A stretch of 64,000 nt of DNA, from NCBI GenBank assembly GCA_029532415.1, contig JAQOTA010000035.1, positions 1 through 64,000 on the forward strand, in the 5' to 3' direction. The stretch comes from Marasmius tenuissimus. Taxonomy: Eukaryota; Basidiomycota; Agaricomycetes; Agaricales; Marasmiaceae. Positions 34,623 to 47,781 of this stretch are shown in pieces (position 1 is the stretch's first letter; each line of letters opens with the position of its first letter). The notes beneath the pieces were generated by a model. It was not told where the DNA came from. It saw only the letters and a list, made by a program, of their open reading frames with translations, and made no database searches. Both the position numbers and the translations under genes were made by a program.

Positions 34623-36938
34623 CAGCCATAATCGTGTGGGTGACAGTCATGCTAACAGCTATCTCAAAGTTGAATGTTGACGGGAGCTAGTGATCAGATA
34701 GTGGGGCGACTTTGCACCTTGGAGGCTCGCCCACCGGCGGCGGGTCGGAAATATCCTTTTTCTCCTGGTCAAATGACTTGTGCTGGGCGTCTGCTGCATT
34801 AAACTCCTCCGATTCAGCGCTCACTAGGAATTAACGCCCAAAAGTATTTTCTGGGACTAAGCCGATCGAGTTAGTTGCGACCCTTGAATGGCTGGAGGTC
34901 GCACAAACTCCGAATCCGAGGGAAAGGAAACTATCATACTATATGTCTATCACAAATGGGAAGAAAGGGAAGTGAACTATCGGATGTATCATGTTAGACA
35001 AGGAAAAAACTGAACGAGTGGGAGAAAACACGCATGTCGACGGAGGGCTGGGTTAGAGTGTCTGATGGAAGAGAGGTCAGTAGTTAATGTGGTGTTGGCG
35101 GACAAAATGACATAGAGTACGATGTCAAACTCTAAAACAAAGTGTCTCATCATCCGGGCTGAGCAAAAGAGCAGTGAAATAAACAAGCGAAAGAAAACAT
35201 GTGTATCAGAAGCCGGATTAGGAAGGTCGGGTGGTCGAGATTCTTGCCGACTCCTGGGCCTGAGAGGTCATTGTATTGAGAGGGGCCGAGTTAGCTAGTC
35301 CTCCGTTCCGTATGTCGGAATTGTTGACACGGGGAGACAAAAGCAGCCATTAAGCAGGGCTTTGATCAAGATTTTAGAGTTGAAACATTGACTGCTGATG
35401 GTATCCTTGAAGTGACAGTGCGCGTTATGTTGATACTAGTGACGAGACTGGTGCTGAGCGTTCCTCAGCCACCGGATCCAAAGTGCTATAGTGTCATAGA
35501 GGGGCTCTGATATCCAGAGTCAAGGTGTAGGTCTCCTTGTGCTTACTGAAGTCAAACGAGTATTCATAGCATGCGATGGAAGGTGAATGTTTGGCGACGA
35601 GTAAGACTCATCCAAGAGAGGTCCATGTGCAGTCTTCTTCACGCTCATCCCCATACCCGCCGGGCGAGCGAATTTGGTGTTATGAATCAATTAAAACCAT
35701 AGGAGGGGTATCGGCTTACACTATTCGAGAAGACGAGTTGACAGTGTGAATAGCAGGTAGCAGGACCCTAGAGAGTACATACGGGCACTATGGAAAGCTT
35801 GAGGTAAGTCTGGGATTCGATATCCAACCGGTGCCCGTAAAAGGAGAGAACTATGATTGAAACGCACACCCTATATTACGGTATCTTGCATCCTGTACTT
35901 CGTATAATTTCTAGGAATTTCAAGTCGACCGTAAACATTGCGAATCTTGAGCTGTATCGTGAACATTGAGTAATCGGGGTACTCACCGATTCTGCGGCTT
36001 GGGAGGCGAGTAATGAACATCAACAAAAGCAGCCATCAAGTAGGGTCGTAATCAAGATTTCAGAGTCGACAGTGCCCGAGAACTATGAGCTAATTCAGCG
36101 CGCATGGGGGCGACCGGATATCATCGCACCAGATGGCACAGAGGGGTCATGAGCGTTGGTTGTCTTGTTGATCTTGGGCTCAAGCTCTGATGGGTGTGTG
36201 TCCATGACATGCGAGTGTAGGCTGACATTGATGTTACAGGTGGTTTAGGTCCAAGTCCGTGGCTGTTACGAAGGCCGAGCTCTCCACGCTCACCGTCACG
36301 CCCGCTGCACAAGCAGATTGGGCGACATGATTCGTGAACCAAATTGGGAGTAATTGAGGGGGATCAGATACTTCGAGTATCATCGATGAATGTTTGAGAC
36401 GAAACACGGATGGGGGGATAGCAGCTAGCAATACAACAGACGATACATGTGGACCAAATGAGAGACTTTGAAGTAAGCCTGAGAATCGGCCTGAAGAGGA
36501 ATGAAATTCCGGTACGGGGTACCTTCTTGGTAGCTTCAGTTGCCCGTTGCCAGACTTGAGACTGTTTCTCGAGAGCTCTTGATTTCTGGTCTTTGAATGC
36601 CCTCAGTCTCGAGTTGAAGAAACCTTGATTCTGTTACGGAATCTGATCAGCGGGTGTATATCGAAGATACGACCGCCAGCGGTAAGCTCACCGACAGCTA
36701 CCGACGGTGAACTCCCGTCGAACTCACTATCGATGCCAGAACCTTAGTCGAGCGACCTGGACAAGGAAGCCAAAGAAACGCCAGCCTTCAACTCAATAAA
36801 TATTGTGTCCCATATTTCTTTGTATCTAGGGCTGCCTCCGCCTGTAGTCGCTCTCGTTGTTCGCTTGTTAGAGTCAGGGGACGATCGATGAAAGCTGACT
36901 TTTGATTCCGATTTTGTCCTAGGGCGTTTAGAAGATCG

Positions 36939-37232
36939 TCAAATTTGGCGATAGAAAGGGTTTTGAGGCCATAAGATAGTTTGAACCAAAGTTAAAGTGA
37001 TCGTTTTCACGGTGTAGAAGAAAGAATCGCCATTGATCATCGTGGTTTGAGTGGAAGGAAACGTGGGAACATGACGGAAGTCGGGCGAGGAAATGCCGAT
37101 GGCGATGCATCCCGCTTGCTCTGGACCATCACCGTCGTCATCAATGTTGAACAACAATGCGTGCTCGCCATCCACAACGACGAGCTCGAGTTTTGGATCC
37201 TCCCTCAATAACCCAGGAATCGATGAACGCAC
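36939..37232 (-). pseudogene. Conserved minus-strand exon-like frame, copy 1
   Basis: Encodes LREDPKLELVVVDGEHALLF and then DDDGDGPEQAGC, closely matching the second copy at 57711-58016. Upstream, the hydrophobic leader seen in copy 2 is present but in another frame, so this copy has suffered an indel. Unknown family. Confidence 0.4.
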
Positions 37233-39830
37233 CGTACACTATATTGCCAACAACAACATAGAAGATTCCTCAACACTACTGTCAATGCCTTCTTCCTCGT
37301 CGCCGACATCCTATGGAGAACGCTTCTCACCTGAGCTTGGGAGAAACTATGTTTCAAGAGTGCACATAGATATTGGGAAAGCATACCTACTCACCAAATC
37401 GGTATGTTCTCTCTTGTTCCACCCTTCCAAAGACCTGATCGTTCCTTGCTAGTGCAGCATTCGCTGGTAGATGGTGCTGTCGACCGCAATGAGAAGGGTT
37501 ATTCGCCACGTCTCCCGTAGAGCTAGGAGGACTACAGACTAGATCTCAACATGCCAGTGACTAGCTGGTCTTTTCTTGTTGACTCCAGTATGTTTTTGCT
37601 ATCTTCGTCTTCCAAACAACCTAACGGCTCCCGCTCGACAGTACTACGCTGATGTTGAAGCTTCGGGGACACGACGAGATTTGGAGGCGAACAACAGAAA
37701 GAGGCTTTGGTGCTGGTGGGCTGACGAACAATACATGTGCTGGCAAGATCTTATACGGGAGTCTTTGCGCATGGTGAGTGTTGTCACCTCGGACTTCGTT
37801 CAACGGGATCCAAAATCTCATGCAAGTCGCACCAAAACGCCCGAATTCGACCATCAGTCTGGTGGCCGGAGAAGACCGATTCGGCAATGTGCTCACCAGT
37901 ATGCCTTTCTTTCTTCCGTTTACCAACGTCGTCTTGAACCTCGGTTTCTCAGCGCTCTCCCGGGGACAAAACGCGGTTCTTGTAGAGGCCAATCCAGCTT
38001 CTACCATAGCGACTATATGACACAGGAGGTTCGTGGTGAAATGGATTCAAGTGACTTTAGAGTTCTAATTATCCATCGCTCTCTAAGTTAGGGCTGATTA
38101 GTGGTCTGTAACCAAGAATCGAATCCGGAGATGCTGCGCTATAACCTGGAACTTGGGCTACCCATCGGTAAGTCGTTCTCGCCATTTTCTGCTATCCTCG
38201 TTGCTTAGTGGCCTCAGAACTCGTCCTTCGCGAAGACAAACGACAGCTTAACTCTTATTCAACGGGAAGCTGTTCGTCGACAGAGGCCCTCCAGTTGATT
38301 TCAATGCCGCAACTCATAGAAGCTCCCTATCTTGCTCGCAGCATCACAATCCCTGGGGTGGCCAGATTCTTCAGAACCGTTTCGACCCTACCCTCCGCAT
38401 GAACAACCTCCTACATTACGACAGATACCCTCACGAGCCGTGCTTTGAATCACTTTGGGAAAGAATATGGATGGTGGATAATAAGATGGGGGACTAATGA
38501 ACGGTTCTGGTCACTCGTGTGAGTCGTTAAGACTTGTACCTTGTTACAGCGATGCTGATCTCAAGGAAGAGGAAACCCAAGTTCACTCACGAAGCCTGGC
38601 CATACGGATTGGGGTCACGCTTTGCGTGAGATATGGTGTCGTAAACATTTGGAAGGCTGAAGGTTTAGCGAGAAGGTCGGTTTCGTGACAGGATACGAGT
38701 GCGCTTTCTTCCTGCCACTCGCGCTATCTTCTCGGATTAATCGTGCTCTCCCTCAGTCGGTCCTCAACCTCCAGAGCAATGCTATACAACCTTAAAGCTC
38801 CAAACCTTCTACTTTCGTTAACAACCCCCCGCTACTTACATGAACACCATGGTTATCCACACTCGCGTCGGGCGCCTCTTCCCTCGAATGTTCATTGGAC
38901 AGGACGATTTTGGACGTCTGTTCCTGCTTGTTTCAGTCAAAACGAGTTGACGCTTGGCTGTTCGCGTAAGTGTTTTGTGTTCTGTTGTCGTCGTCACCGG
39001 ATGTTGACGTTCATCCTAGCCGGGCCTGCCTCACCATCGTTACCGTGTATTGTTCCCGACCGGGCAGTAATACTTCACCCCTCTTAATCTCTGAAGACCA
39101 ATGTTCGATGATTGAGGAATATGGGTCAGGGAACGACTTATCAGTGGCGAGGAAAGGCTGGTCTGAGTGCGTTGCGCGGCTACTCATATCTGCTCCTGAC
39201 ACTAACCTTTGAGCTTCAGGCGTTGTACGAACACGAAGAGTTGATATACAGTACCTTCAATGCCACGGCCACTTCTCGGCACCCACCTCGACAGCCTGAA
39301 GACTTCTCGCTATGGTTTCTCCTTCGTGTGGCTGTGCTAGGTCCCTGTCATCAAAATCTTTCGAGAACGTTGGGATATGGATGCAACCCTGGGCGCCTTT
39401 GAGTAACGAAGATGCGCATAGGGCCTCCCCATCACCTGCGTATCCCAGGTGGACGTTCTCGTTTAATACTGCTGTCGTGGGGCTTAGCATAGCTTAGGCG
39501 CTGGTAGAGGAACGGTTATCTTCCATCGGTGCTGCAGCCACGGAAGAACAGGTGAATCCTTCTTGTGGAGGACTGAACAGAGCGGAGTTGGCATGGCTGT
39601 GGGTACGCTTCAGCCTCTCCTTTGCCGTCATCCGCAGACGTTGACCATCTGCTATCCATCAAAGGCTATGAACTGAGGAATCTGATCGCCTCACTCCCTC
39701 GCTACGCACGGCGTTGCATGCTTGCGGCTCTTTTGCCTTCTCCCGAAGACGATCCGAGCAGCCTGGGGCCGTTCCCGGCGGTTCGTTCGAGGGAGATGTT
39801 GAATGTAAAACTTCCTTATCACCATCGTGG

Positions 39831-41574
39831 TAGTTTGCAAGTATGTTTCCTTCGACTTGGCTGTCCTCTCCCCCTTGCTCATCCTATCCTCAGAGTCTCC
39901 TACTCTCTGGTCGCCGGCATAATGGTACCAGAACAAGGTTGTTCACGCTATGTCGCCCAGATTCGTAAACTTCTAAGAATGCCAGCGAGAAGCATTAACT
40001 TCAGGTGCTAAGAAGACACACACGATGCTCCGCTGTCATCAGTACCCTCCAAGTCAGCATCGCTGCCTTCCGTTGCTATACCAGGGCTCGTTCTCGCTCA
40101 GGCCCTGGTAATGAGGGGTGAAGGTTGATTCACCAACGTCATATGTACTGCTGTATGCATTACTGGCAGGAAGGGTTCGGGATATTTGGGTAGCGGCGTG
40201 GGGAGTGGATGGGAATACGGCCTCGTCATCGATACTGGTCTGTTTTAGCCTTGACACCCGCATCCCCGAACTGACCGCGTTTACCTGATAGCTCTTCGGG
40301 TTCCTTCGCAGCTGCATTCATCGTGGAAGGCTATGATTCGCGGAGTCCCGATGTTCGATCTCCCGCCCCTCAAAGTTTAGACCTTTGAAAGCGTTTGGAG
40401 CTTGTTCATTCTGCGCACTATACTGTTGAAGCGATGACCGTGAAGCTTCTCTGTCACCATGGTTGCCCAATTACCACTAGTCCACGGTGCCGGTGTAGGA
40501 TCGGAAGTTATTACCTTCCGTGCCACCGGTGCTGTACGAGCCACGGGTGGGATGGGTTAGGTATGATTTGGCGCAAAGCAGATGGATTATGAATGGTTAG
40601 CATACCTGTGGGTGTGCTTGACCTCGTCTAAATGATCTCGTCTAAATGACCTCGTCTAACATTACTTCGTATGAACGTCTGTATCTATTACTTGCATGGC
40701 ATCGAATCATCCATATACTCCTGATCTGTTCACTGCGTGAGCTTCTTCCCTACTGTTATCTACGGTTGTCATGTATTTCATATGCTCTCTCCTCAGTAGG
40801 ATGTGTCAGTATCTTTTTACGGTGTCGCACACCCCCGTGCGTTGAGGCCCCTGGCTTCCCTCATTTGGGAGACATTATTCGATTGGTCTAGATCACCGCC
40901 GGAGGTAATTGATCTCATACATAATGAGGTGAGGTCCGGCCGCCACTAGTATGCCATGGTCGGGTGCTGAACCCTTAGACCGTCGATAAGGCAGAGGTGA
41001 ATAGAATGCCGTTGTAATCCTGACAGTGATTCCGCAAGCTCAAGTTCCCGGAGGTCAATTTATTGATTGGGATGCTCGAGAGTCAGTTATTGAGCCGACT
41101 CAAAAAGTTTCGTGAGTATGAGGAGCCGGAGGGAATATGAATCACAAGCTAATGGCTCTCCCGCGTCACCGAGATCACGCATCAGTATCGGATATGCACA
41201 AGCTCACTGAAGCCTGTGCGTATCGTCTTATGGAGGCCGAGATCCATTGATGTATTAGTACGCCACCACTGTCTCAAAAGCTTCCTTGGTGGTGACCGCT
41301 GGTGCGGCCGTGTGTGGCGGGAATCACTGATCTCAGTTTATTCGGCATACATCAATCGCCACCACGTCGTCTTTTGCGCTTGAACCTGTTCAAACTCGTA
41401 TTGTCAGGACCTTGTGAAGCCAATTCCCTATTGCTATGGAAAACCAGCTGTTACGCTGGAGCTATATAAACGGTCGAACCGGTTGTTTGATTCCTCACGC
41501 TGCGCGTCCCTTACATCCGCAATTCTTCAAGATCTCCAAGCTCTCCTTCGTTTCTCTGTAAAACAGCATCTGAG
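39831..41574. other. No recognisable gene
   Basis: Short frames only. It contains a 14-bp tandem repeat at 40620-40660 (GACCTCGTCTAAAT, three copies with one change). The last ~150 bp are the leader region of the next gene. Confidence 0.4.
40620..40660. repeat. 14-bp tandem repeat
   Basis: Three adjacent copies of GACCTCGTCTAAAT, the middle one with a C-to-T change and the last truncated. Confidence 0.8.
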
Positions 41575-43066
41575 ATGCAACCCATCACTCTCCTAGGAAG
41601 GCTCTCATTGCTGCTTGTTTTGATTGCCTGTGTATGCTCGGTTCTGGCTCAATCAGGAGACGTAAGTTCTTGCTCTCTGTTGTGACTGATGGGCCTTCTG
41701 AGTTGATGATCACCCTTCAGTCCCACGCTGGAAGACTCACAGTCCGTGCGACAAAGCCGAAAACGAAAGCTAAGGCTCCTGTAGCAAGCAAGGCTAAAGC
41801 AAAGCCTAAGGCGAAACCGAAGCCGCAGGCTAACAAGACGAAGGCGAAAGCTCCCGCGAAGCCGAAGACCCCCGCGAAAGCAAAAATCCCTGCGAAGCCC
41901 AAGACTCCCACTAAGCCAAAGTCCCCCGCCAAGGCGAAATCAACCACCACAAAGGTAAAATTAAAGACCACGGCACCTACCAAAGCTACACCAACAGGTA
42001 AGTCTGCGCCAGCCCCGAAGAATGGTACCGCAAAGGTGAGCCAAACATCAGTTCTCCAAACCCGTTTTCTCCATGTCTCACTGCCCATAATAATAGGCTT
42101 GTCCGTTACCTACGAAGAAACCGAAAAGGGATATCTTCTCCATGACAGATGAGGAGCGAGAGTTCTACTACGGCATGAAAAGGGAAACTCATCGGGCTGT
42201 CGGCATCAGAGGGCGCTCTATCCAGAAACGAACCAACGTTTGCGGGCTCCTTGAACTAAGGGATCAAGACGAGGCGGAAAAGGGATGCCGGGCTACTCTT
42301 CCAATTTCATTTGTGGTGAATGGTGGCAACCTAGTGGAGGTAAGGGTCTCTAGATCATGGCGATTTGATGCCTGTTCCCTGACTTACGATGTAGGAACAA
42401 TCACAAACACAGCCAGATAGTACTGCTTGTGGTGAGTGTGTTATCACCTTGCTTGCCTGAGGCAGAACTCATTGAGCTCGTTTGCCCCTAGACCACATCA
42501 TCGAGCTCCAACTCGTCGCCGATGTCATGAAGAACACCGGGGCCTGCGACGCTGCGTTGGCCATGCTCGAAGCAGGCGGTTTCAAAGCTGGAGTTGGACC
42601 CGTTTCTCTTGCAGATAAGATGAATCAACTCATCAAAACACACATCGTTCCCACCGTCAACGGCAAAGACAATGTCGTCTTTCTTGACAAGAACGTCAAC
42701 CAAGCTAAGAATACCTACGTGCAGCAGTTCAAGGGCAAACCGACCGCTGGTCTTCCCCGGCGGGGGTCTCAACTCAACAATAGCCCGAGCGCAGCGCTGC
42801 TCAAATCGTACTTGACAAACAAGGTTGTGGTCGACATGACGAAAAGGAGTTCTGACGCGCTTGACAAGAAGATACAGGCATTCCTCAATGCGGCGCAGGT
42901 AGATGCGCTAAAGAAGTTGGATGAAAATTCGGACAAGAGATGTACTGGCACGCAACAGGATGGGGATAAGGAGAAGGCAAAAAAGATCATTGCTGCAGAT
43001 CGGAATCGAAAGGACCCAGCATTTCCGACTGTGACGGAGCTTTGGGGGAAGATCTCTGCTTTGTAG
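41575..43066 (+). CDS. Secreted lysine-rich protein with HNH-like Asp-His motif (418 aa)
   Basis: Five exons: 41575-41661, 41721-42035, 42097-42339, 42395-42431 and 42492-43066, all with GT..AG introns of 55 to 61 nt and continuous frame. Residues 1-25 are a clear signal peptide (SLLLVLIACVCSVLA). Residues ~30-134 are a low-complexity Lys/Pro/Ala tract of AKPKTP-like repeats. Dibasic sites follow at KR145, KR163 and KR179, where Kex2 could release a mature C-terminal part. The C-terminal part has CDHIIELQLV (D228, H229), then after ~60 residues DNVVFLDKNVNQAKN. The spacing and residues resemble a beta-beta-alpha metal (HNH) nuclease core with Asn in place of the last His. Six or more Cys fit a secreted fold. 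Nuclease activity is inference; the family may have another role. The opposite-strand frame 41717-42088 is a shadow of the repeats. Confidence 0.8.
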
Positions 43067-44486
43067 ATTATTCATTTGGGCTTTTCAGCAAAGTCACTCG
43101 GCCAGGTCTGCGCGGACCAATCTGATGCGTGGCTCGTAGGAGAGTTTATAGGGTGTACTCTGCGCAGATCCGGGGCGTAATGTAGTTTTAACTAAACGAT
43201 TGGATACAAGGGCCTTGAACAAACGCCAAAGATTCTTGTCCCTGGATTTGAGTATGCGGGCAGAGCGACTCGAGAACTCTTTTATGTTAGCACTCAAGGA
43301 GGGCAACCACGAAATCAGAATTGTGCGCCAATTTTGTGCAATACTGATACATCTACCAGAAGAAATGACTACTTATGAGCACAAATCTACCGGAGCGAAA
43401 AAATTGGCAGTCATTTCACCGCTCGCTAAATTCACCTGCACATTTGATGCACAACCGAGACGTACTGTTAGAAAGGTCAGCTCAAGTCTGCAACATTGCG
43501 AGCTTTCATTCGTATAACGTAGAGAGTGCGCACACAGGGGGGACGAGCTTGATGTGAGATCGAATCAAAGCAGTCGAATGAAGTTCAATTCTATCCAGGC
43601 TTTATGAGATGATCCATCTGATGTGATTCTAGCACGAGTTCCCCTCACCTATTCGTCTTTCCCAGTTGACTGATGGTAAGCCGCGCCCTTTCTATACACC
43701 TCTTCTACCCGTGCCGAAACCTTGCCAACAACTTGTTACGCATACTGTGGTTTCCATCACCAAAGGAGAAGCGGGAGAGATCGGGGAGCTCGATCATAGT
43801 GGCACGATGGTAATGTATAGATCGCTCCCCTGCCGCTTCAGCACTCATAACGGGCCAATCCAACACCAGTTTGACACGCCAAGTGTTCTCAAGAGAACGT
43901 GTAGAGAGCGACGGTGTTCTTGATCACTTCGAGAGGATAGGCTGCGCGTAGTGGTAGCACCGAGAAAGGATTTATGAGGGCTCTGAGTCTTTTCATTGTT
44001 GTAAGCAACCTCTATGTAAGATGACACACTACAATCGTGTGGAATAGTTCAATGACATCACAAATAAAACGTACCCAAAACAGAATGGGCCACTTTCTAC
44101 GGCATTTGGGGCCTGAAGTAGCCTCGAGGACTTGGGAACGCGTATCTACGTCAGCCACACGCCGAGTATTTGGTTCCGAAACGGTACGAAAGCTGTTGGA
44201 TAGATGAAAAGATCGCTAGCGCGACGAAGAAACTGCCTATATGCTGACGCTGCCGCACGCGAAGAGGGATGTGATACGTGTGACAAGAACGAATCCAATC
44301 CTCGGAAGAGACCACATATCTATTTCCCTTTCCTTTTCGGAGTCGCGGAGAGCTTGGTTGTAGCCTAAGTAGATGTGAGTTCACGTTAGAAACCTAGGGT
44401 CCTTTCTATCGAACTTGCTCCTGACTGATCGGCCTAAAGGGGTGCCGAAAAAGTTTGGAACTGAAGAGCATACAAGAGGTTGGTCT
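43067..44486. other. No recognisable gene
   Basis: Short frames only. The longest is 105 codons (43200-43517, plus), without features. Confidence 0.4.
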
Positions 44487-44856
44487 ACTTATATGTCGCC
44501 GTTATGGCTCACGTGTCCATTTTCGAGTCTCGTCATCCAGAATAGTTGTATAGTCACCAGTTTTGGGATGCTGTTGAACCTGAGAAATTGGTGGATATAA
44601 GCTAGTCATTATCAGGTCGATAAGAATTGACAGGACCTACTGGGATGGCTCCACTACGACATTCTAACTGTATAATTCTCACGGCAACAAAGATTTGGGC
44701 TACATCTTTTCGACCACGAAACCGCGGCAAATGAGGCATGAGATCAAGAGAAATGTCCTTCCAGACGATCTCATGTTCTCGCCCGCCAGATCTTCCTGAA
44801 ACGCGACGAGTAGACTGTAGTCAGAGAATAACGATGTGCGTATTTCCGGTGATTTC
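44487..44856 (-). repeat. ~370 bp interspersed repeat, copy 2 (inverted)
   Basis: Reverse complement of 7121-7491 with about nine in ten bases matching by eye. Small differences include a few-base insertion after the GTGGTCGAAA phrase and a 4-bp deletion at the start. The flanking sequences of the two copies are unrelated, so this is a dispersed element and not part of a larger inversion. Confidence 0.85.
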
Positions 44857-46264
44857 CCCAGAATAGGTCCCATGGTCGCTGCTTCCACAAATCTCCAAAT
44901 GCGCGCTTCTAAACCCGGGAAAATGTGTTAGATACGTCTCCGGTGGTGAGAATGTGTCGGATAACTGTTTTTCAATTAGCTGCACAGTACGATCCTACTT
45001 ATGCTTATGTTCCGTAACTAACCACGGTATTTTTACTTGTACCTTAATTTCCCGAAGGCAACAACTTGCTGAAGTGGACTTCAGTCTTCTTCCCTGTGAG
45101 GGGCTCGCGGCAACGGTACAGGTGATATCGGAGGCCGAGCGTTAACCCCTTCCGCGCGGCGATAATCATTCGACGGAAAGACTTTCTAAGCGGTGAGACC
45201 GTTACCTTCCTTTCTACGAGTCTGTTACCGATTGTCCTTTGCTCCGCCAGGGGTTCGGCGACTGTTACTCGAGCTAGCTCTGACTGCAGGGCTGGTGATT
45301 ATGGTTTCACTCGGAAGAAGTGCATCCATGCCAGCCGCATACATCTTGGACCGCATGCTTCGACTTGTATCCCTGCATCCGTCATTCTTGCTGCGTATTC
45401 CTTCCGTATAGAGGGGCAGACAAGTATTCCGCATACATTCATGGCATACTCTATTACTCGCCCACGGACGAACATGGAGGAAGTCTCGATCCGCTTATTG
45501 CGAACATTTACTTAAGGAAACGAGACGAGGAATGACCTGCATGATGCGATTGCGGACCTGTGAATCTACCTCCGAGGCATCCGAAGCTCTAGTTGCCGCT
45601 CCATCACTTGTACGTCTTGCTGATAAACCGCTATCGCCTTGTTACGCTCCTTGACATTGAGCTTCAAACCAATTGCGGATGGATCCTTCTTTCACAACAC
45701 CTCCTTCGGTCACAATTGTCGTACGTTTTTCTGATGCTAGGACCGAACCAAGGAACAAAACCAGGGGGCATACAATCCAAATGATTAACTAACGTGGCGT
45801 GGACTAATTCCCTCTCTGAGTTGGGCTGAGGATATTTATCAACGCCGAACGTTGGAAGCCCAGATTACGGTATCGTTATTCCCATCGCACTTTTTGGGGC
45901 TGAAGTATAGTTCAATTCGTCTCTATGATTGCAAGGGGTGGCTCGGACTTCATAACTGCAGGGTATTGCCACACCTTTTGCTCTTTTTTCCTCATACCAT
46001 CGCCTTGTAGTTACCCAGCTCGTTCATACGCTACAGAATAGAACAGTCCTATATTGATGGCTCTGAGGCACAGTAAGCTCAACTGTGGCGGTAGTGTGAT
46101 GGTTACATTCTCCCGATGTCTCCAACTTTGCGAAACAAGCAGTATCCTGATGATGGAGTGATGCATGCCTCTGGCCCTTCGGTATACTCCCCTTGATATT
46201 TATTTAACGAATCCATTACAAGAAAATCGGGTTGATAGTTAACTTGAGTGACAGAGGCTCGAAA
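44857..46264. other. No recognisable gene
   Basis: Several frames of 60 to 72 codons. One at 45193-45411 (plus) is hydrophobic (LLLELALTAGLVIMVSLG) and might be an exon of a membrane protein, but no partner exons are evident. Confidence 0.35.
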
Positions 46265-47781
46265 CTATTGTGATGTATAGGTGGGTGGTAAATCGACGAG
46301 TCGTAAACTCCCTTCCATAGGCTGATTGTATCGAATCCCACTATCCTGATGTCGCCTTGTGCTCAAATCACCAGTGGCTTCCGGCTGCGCCAACTCTCCT
46401 AGACCCGACACATCTCGGGTTGAATAGCTTCGAGGGGGCGACTGGCTATGTTCTCGACTTTTTTCTCCTACAAAGCGACAATCCGTCGTGTCCGTAACCT
46501 GTGTTGTGTAGGGTGCTATGACCTCCTTCCGGTGATTCCTCGATCTGAACAACCATATCACCACTCCGACGATGAGTAGGACAACTATCCCACCAACTAC
46601 GCCGCCCACAATTGGCCCAATTGGGGTCTTCCCGCCAGTATCCGACTGCGATTCGATACCCGGCGTACCTTCATCGCTCGGCGTGGTTTTATTGCCTTGC
46701 TTAGATGACATGCCGTCGTTTTTCACGTAGAAATAGTCAACGGCTAACCATTGGGGTCCCTCATCGGGATTATTATGCGCTCCGGAGTAGGTGATGACCA
46801 TCTCATGCTCCCTTCCATCATCCTCTAGACTGACGTTGAAGAATTGACGATTTGACCAGATTGTGTAGTTATCTGGACTCGACGGGAGGTGGTCTGACCT
46901 GGCGAGCTCAAAGGAGGCGGAGTTGCCGTTGTCTATATAGTAAGAACCTGTGGTTTCGTCGAAGTCGCTATGACGGTCGGGAACACGCGGGTGAGTGAGA
47001 GACCCATACAACGCTACGAAGGTACCTGTCTCCCTATGACGTTATTGACATACGTCAAAACATGGCGTGTGCACCCACCATTGAACCGGAACGACATTGT
47101 TGTACCTGGTGATACCGTCCATATTAACCTTGTGTCCTCGGACTGGGACGTCCAGGTTTCCCACCCCTTCGTCTCGTTGTGATAAAAGCAACTCCTGGTA
47201 TCACTTGATTTCACTTTTAGCACCTCTTGCTCCACGTCTGTGGTGTCCAACGGGCTATATTCAATCGAATCCAACCAGAATACTTGCGTTCTGGGATCAT
47301 CCACCGTAACATTGATCGTTACTGTATGTTTCCTTTTGGAGAGGCGGGCTTGCTCGCATAAGATGAGGTTCGTAGTGGCGTACATGAACGGGTCATATTG
47401 GACAGTACCAATAGTGATGTTGTCAATTTGGCAAGTGTATTTCGGAAGGAGGTCGATCGAGTCCTTCGTGGAATTGGGTTCACGGATGATTCTGCGGTTG
47501 TCCTTCGCACCCTTGACTTGCACAAAGTCACCTTCCGGATTGAACAAAGTTAGGAATGAGAACAAGCCACACATTGCCAGAGTCGTAAACCTACCCTCAA
47601 AGGTGAAGGTAAACCCTGCCTGCGCCGAGTTTGTCCCCTTCATCGTCTGATTATATGGATCCCCCCGTTCCCCAAAGCTGTTAAAGCTTGATGCATCGAA
47701 ATCCCATGTACCAGTGTCATATGTGATTCGAGGATCTGTGTCGTCCACAACGACTCGACGCACGTAGTCAAGACCAGCCAT
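46265..47781 (-). CDS. Single-pass membrane protein, basidiomycete family, copy B (466 aa)
   Basis: Paralogue of the gene at 10931-12423. Exons are 47595-47781, 47079-47531 and 46265-47025. The first exon has exactly the same length (187 nt) and both introns lie at the same codons in phase 1. The ectodomain repeats the landmarks VVVDDTDPRITY, SSFNSFGERGDPYN, FRFNGTFVALYGSL and SFELARSDHLPSSP. A membrane helix lies at about residues 350-373 (GPIVGGVVGGIVVLLIVGVV), followed by basic residues and a tail ending in PPTY, a PPxY motif. Linker and tail differ most, with a TTPSDEGTP insertion before the membrane segment. No obvious signal peptide follows the first ATG. Both copies are open throughout, suggesting both are functional. 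Confidence 0.87.

Larger units (their letters stand above)
30314..39830 (+). repeat. Segmental duplication, copy 1 (~9.5 kb)
   Basis: Collinear with 49620-59830 in the same orientation. Anchors by eye: 30314 with 49620; 31241-31274 with 50510-50543 (34 nt identical); 32010 with 53148; 34951-35050 with 56033-56130; 37118 with 57847; 38654 with 59086; 39795 with 59798. Identity varies along the length and appears around 70 to 90 percent with many indels. This copy lacks the 1.85 kb block present in copy 2, whose insertion point corresponds to about 31795. Confidence 0.88.

Noticed and set aside
41717..42088. A 123-codon hydrophobic minus-strand frame
   Set aside because: It is the complement of the Lys/Pro/Ala repeat tract of the spliced plus-strand gene, which has a signal peptide and five consistent exons.
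7121..47781. A single large inversion linking the ~370 bp repeat pair and the membrane-gene pair
   Set aside because: On the plus strand the repeat precedes the gene at 7-12 kb. Reading the second locus on the minus strand, the gene precedes the repeat, so the order is not that of one inverted block.
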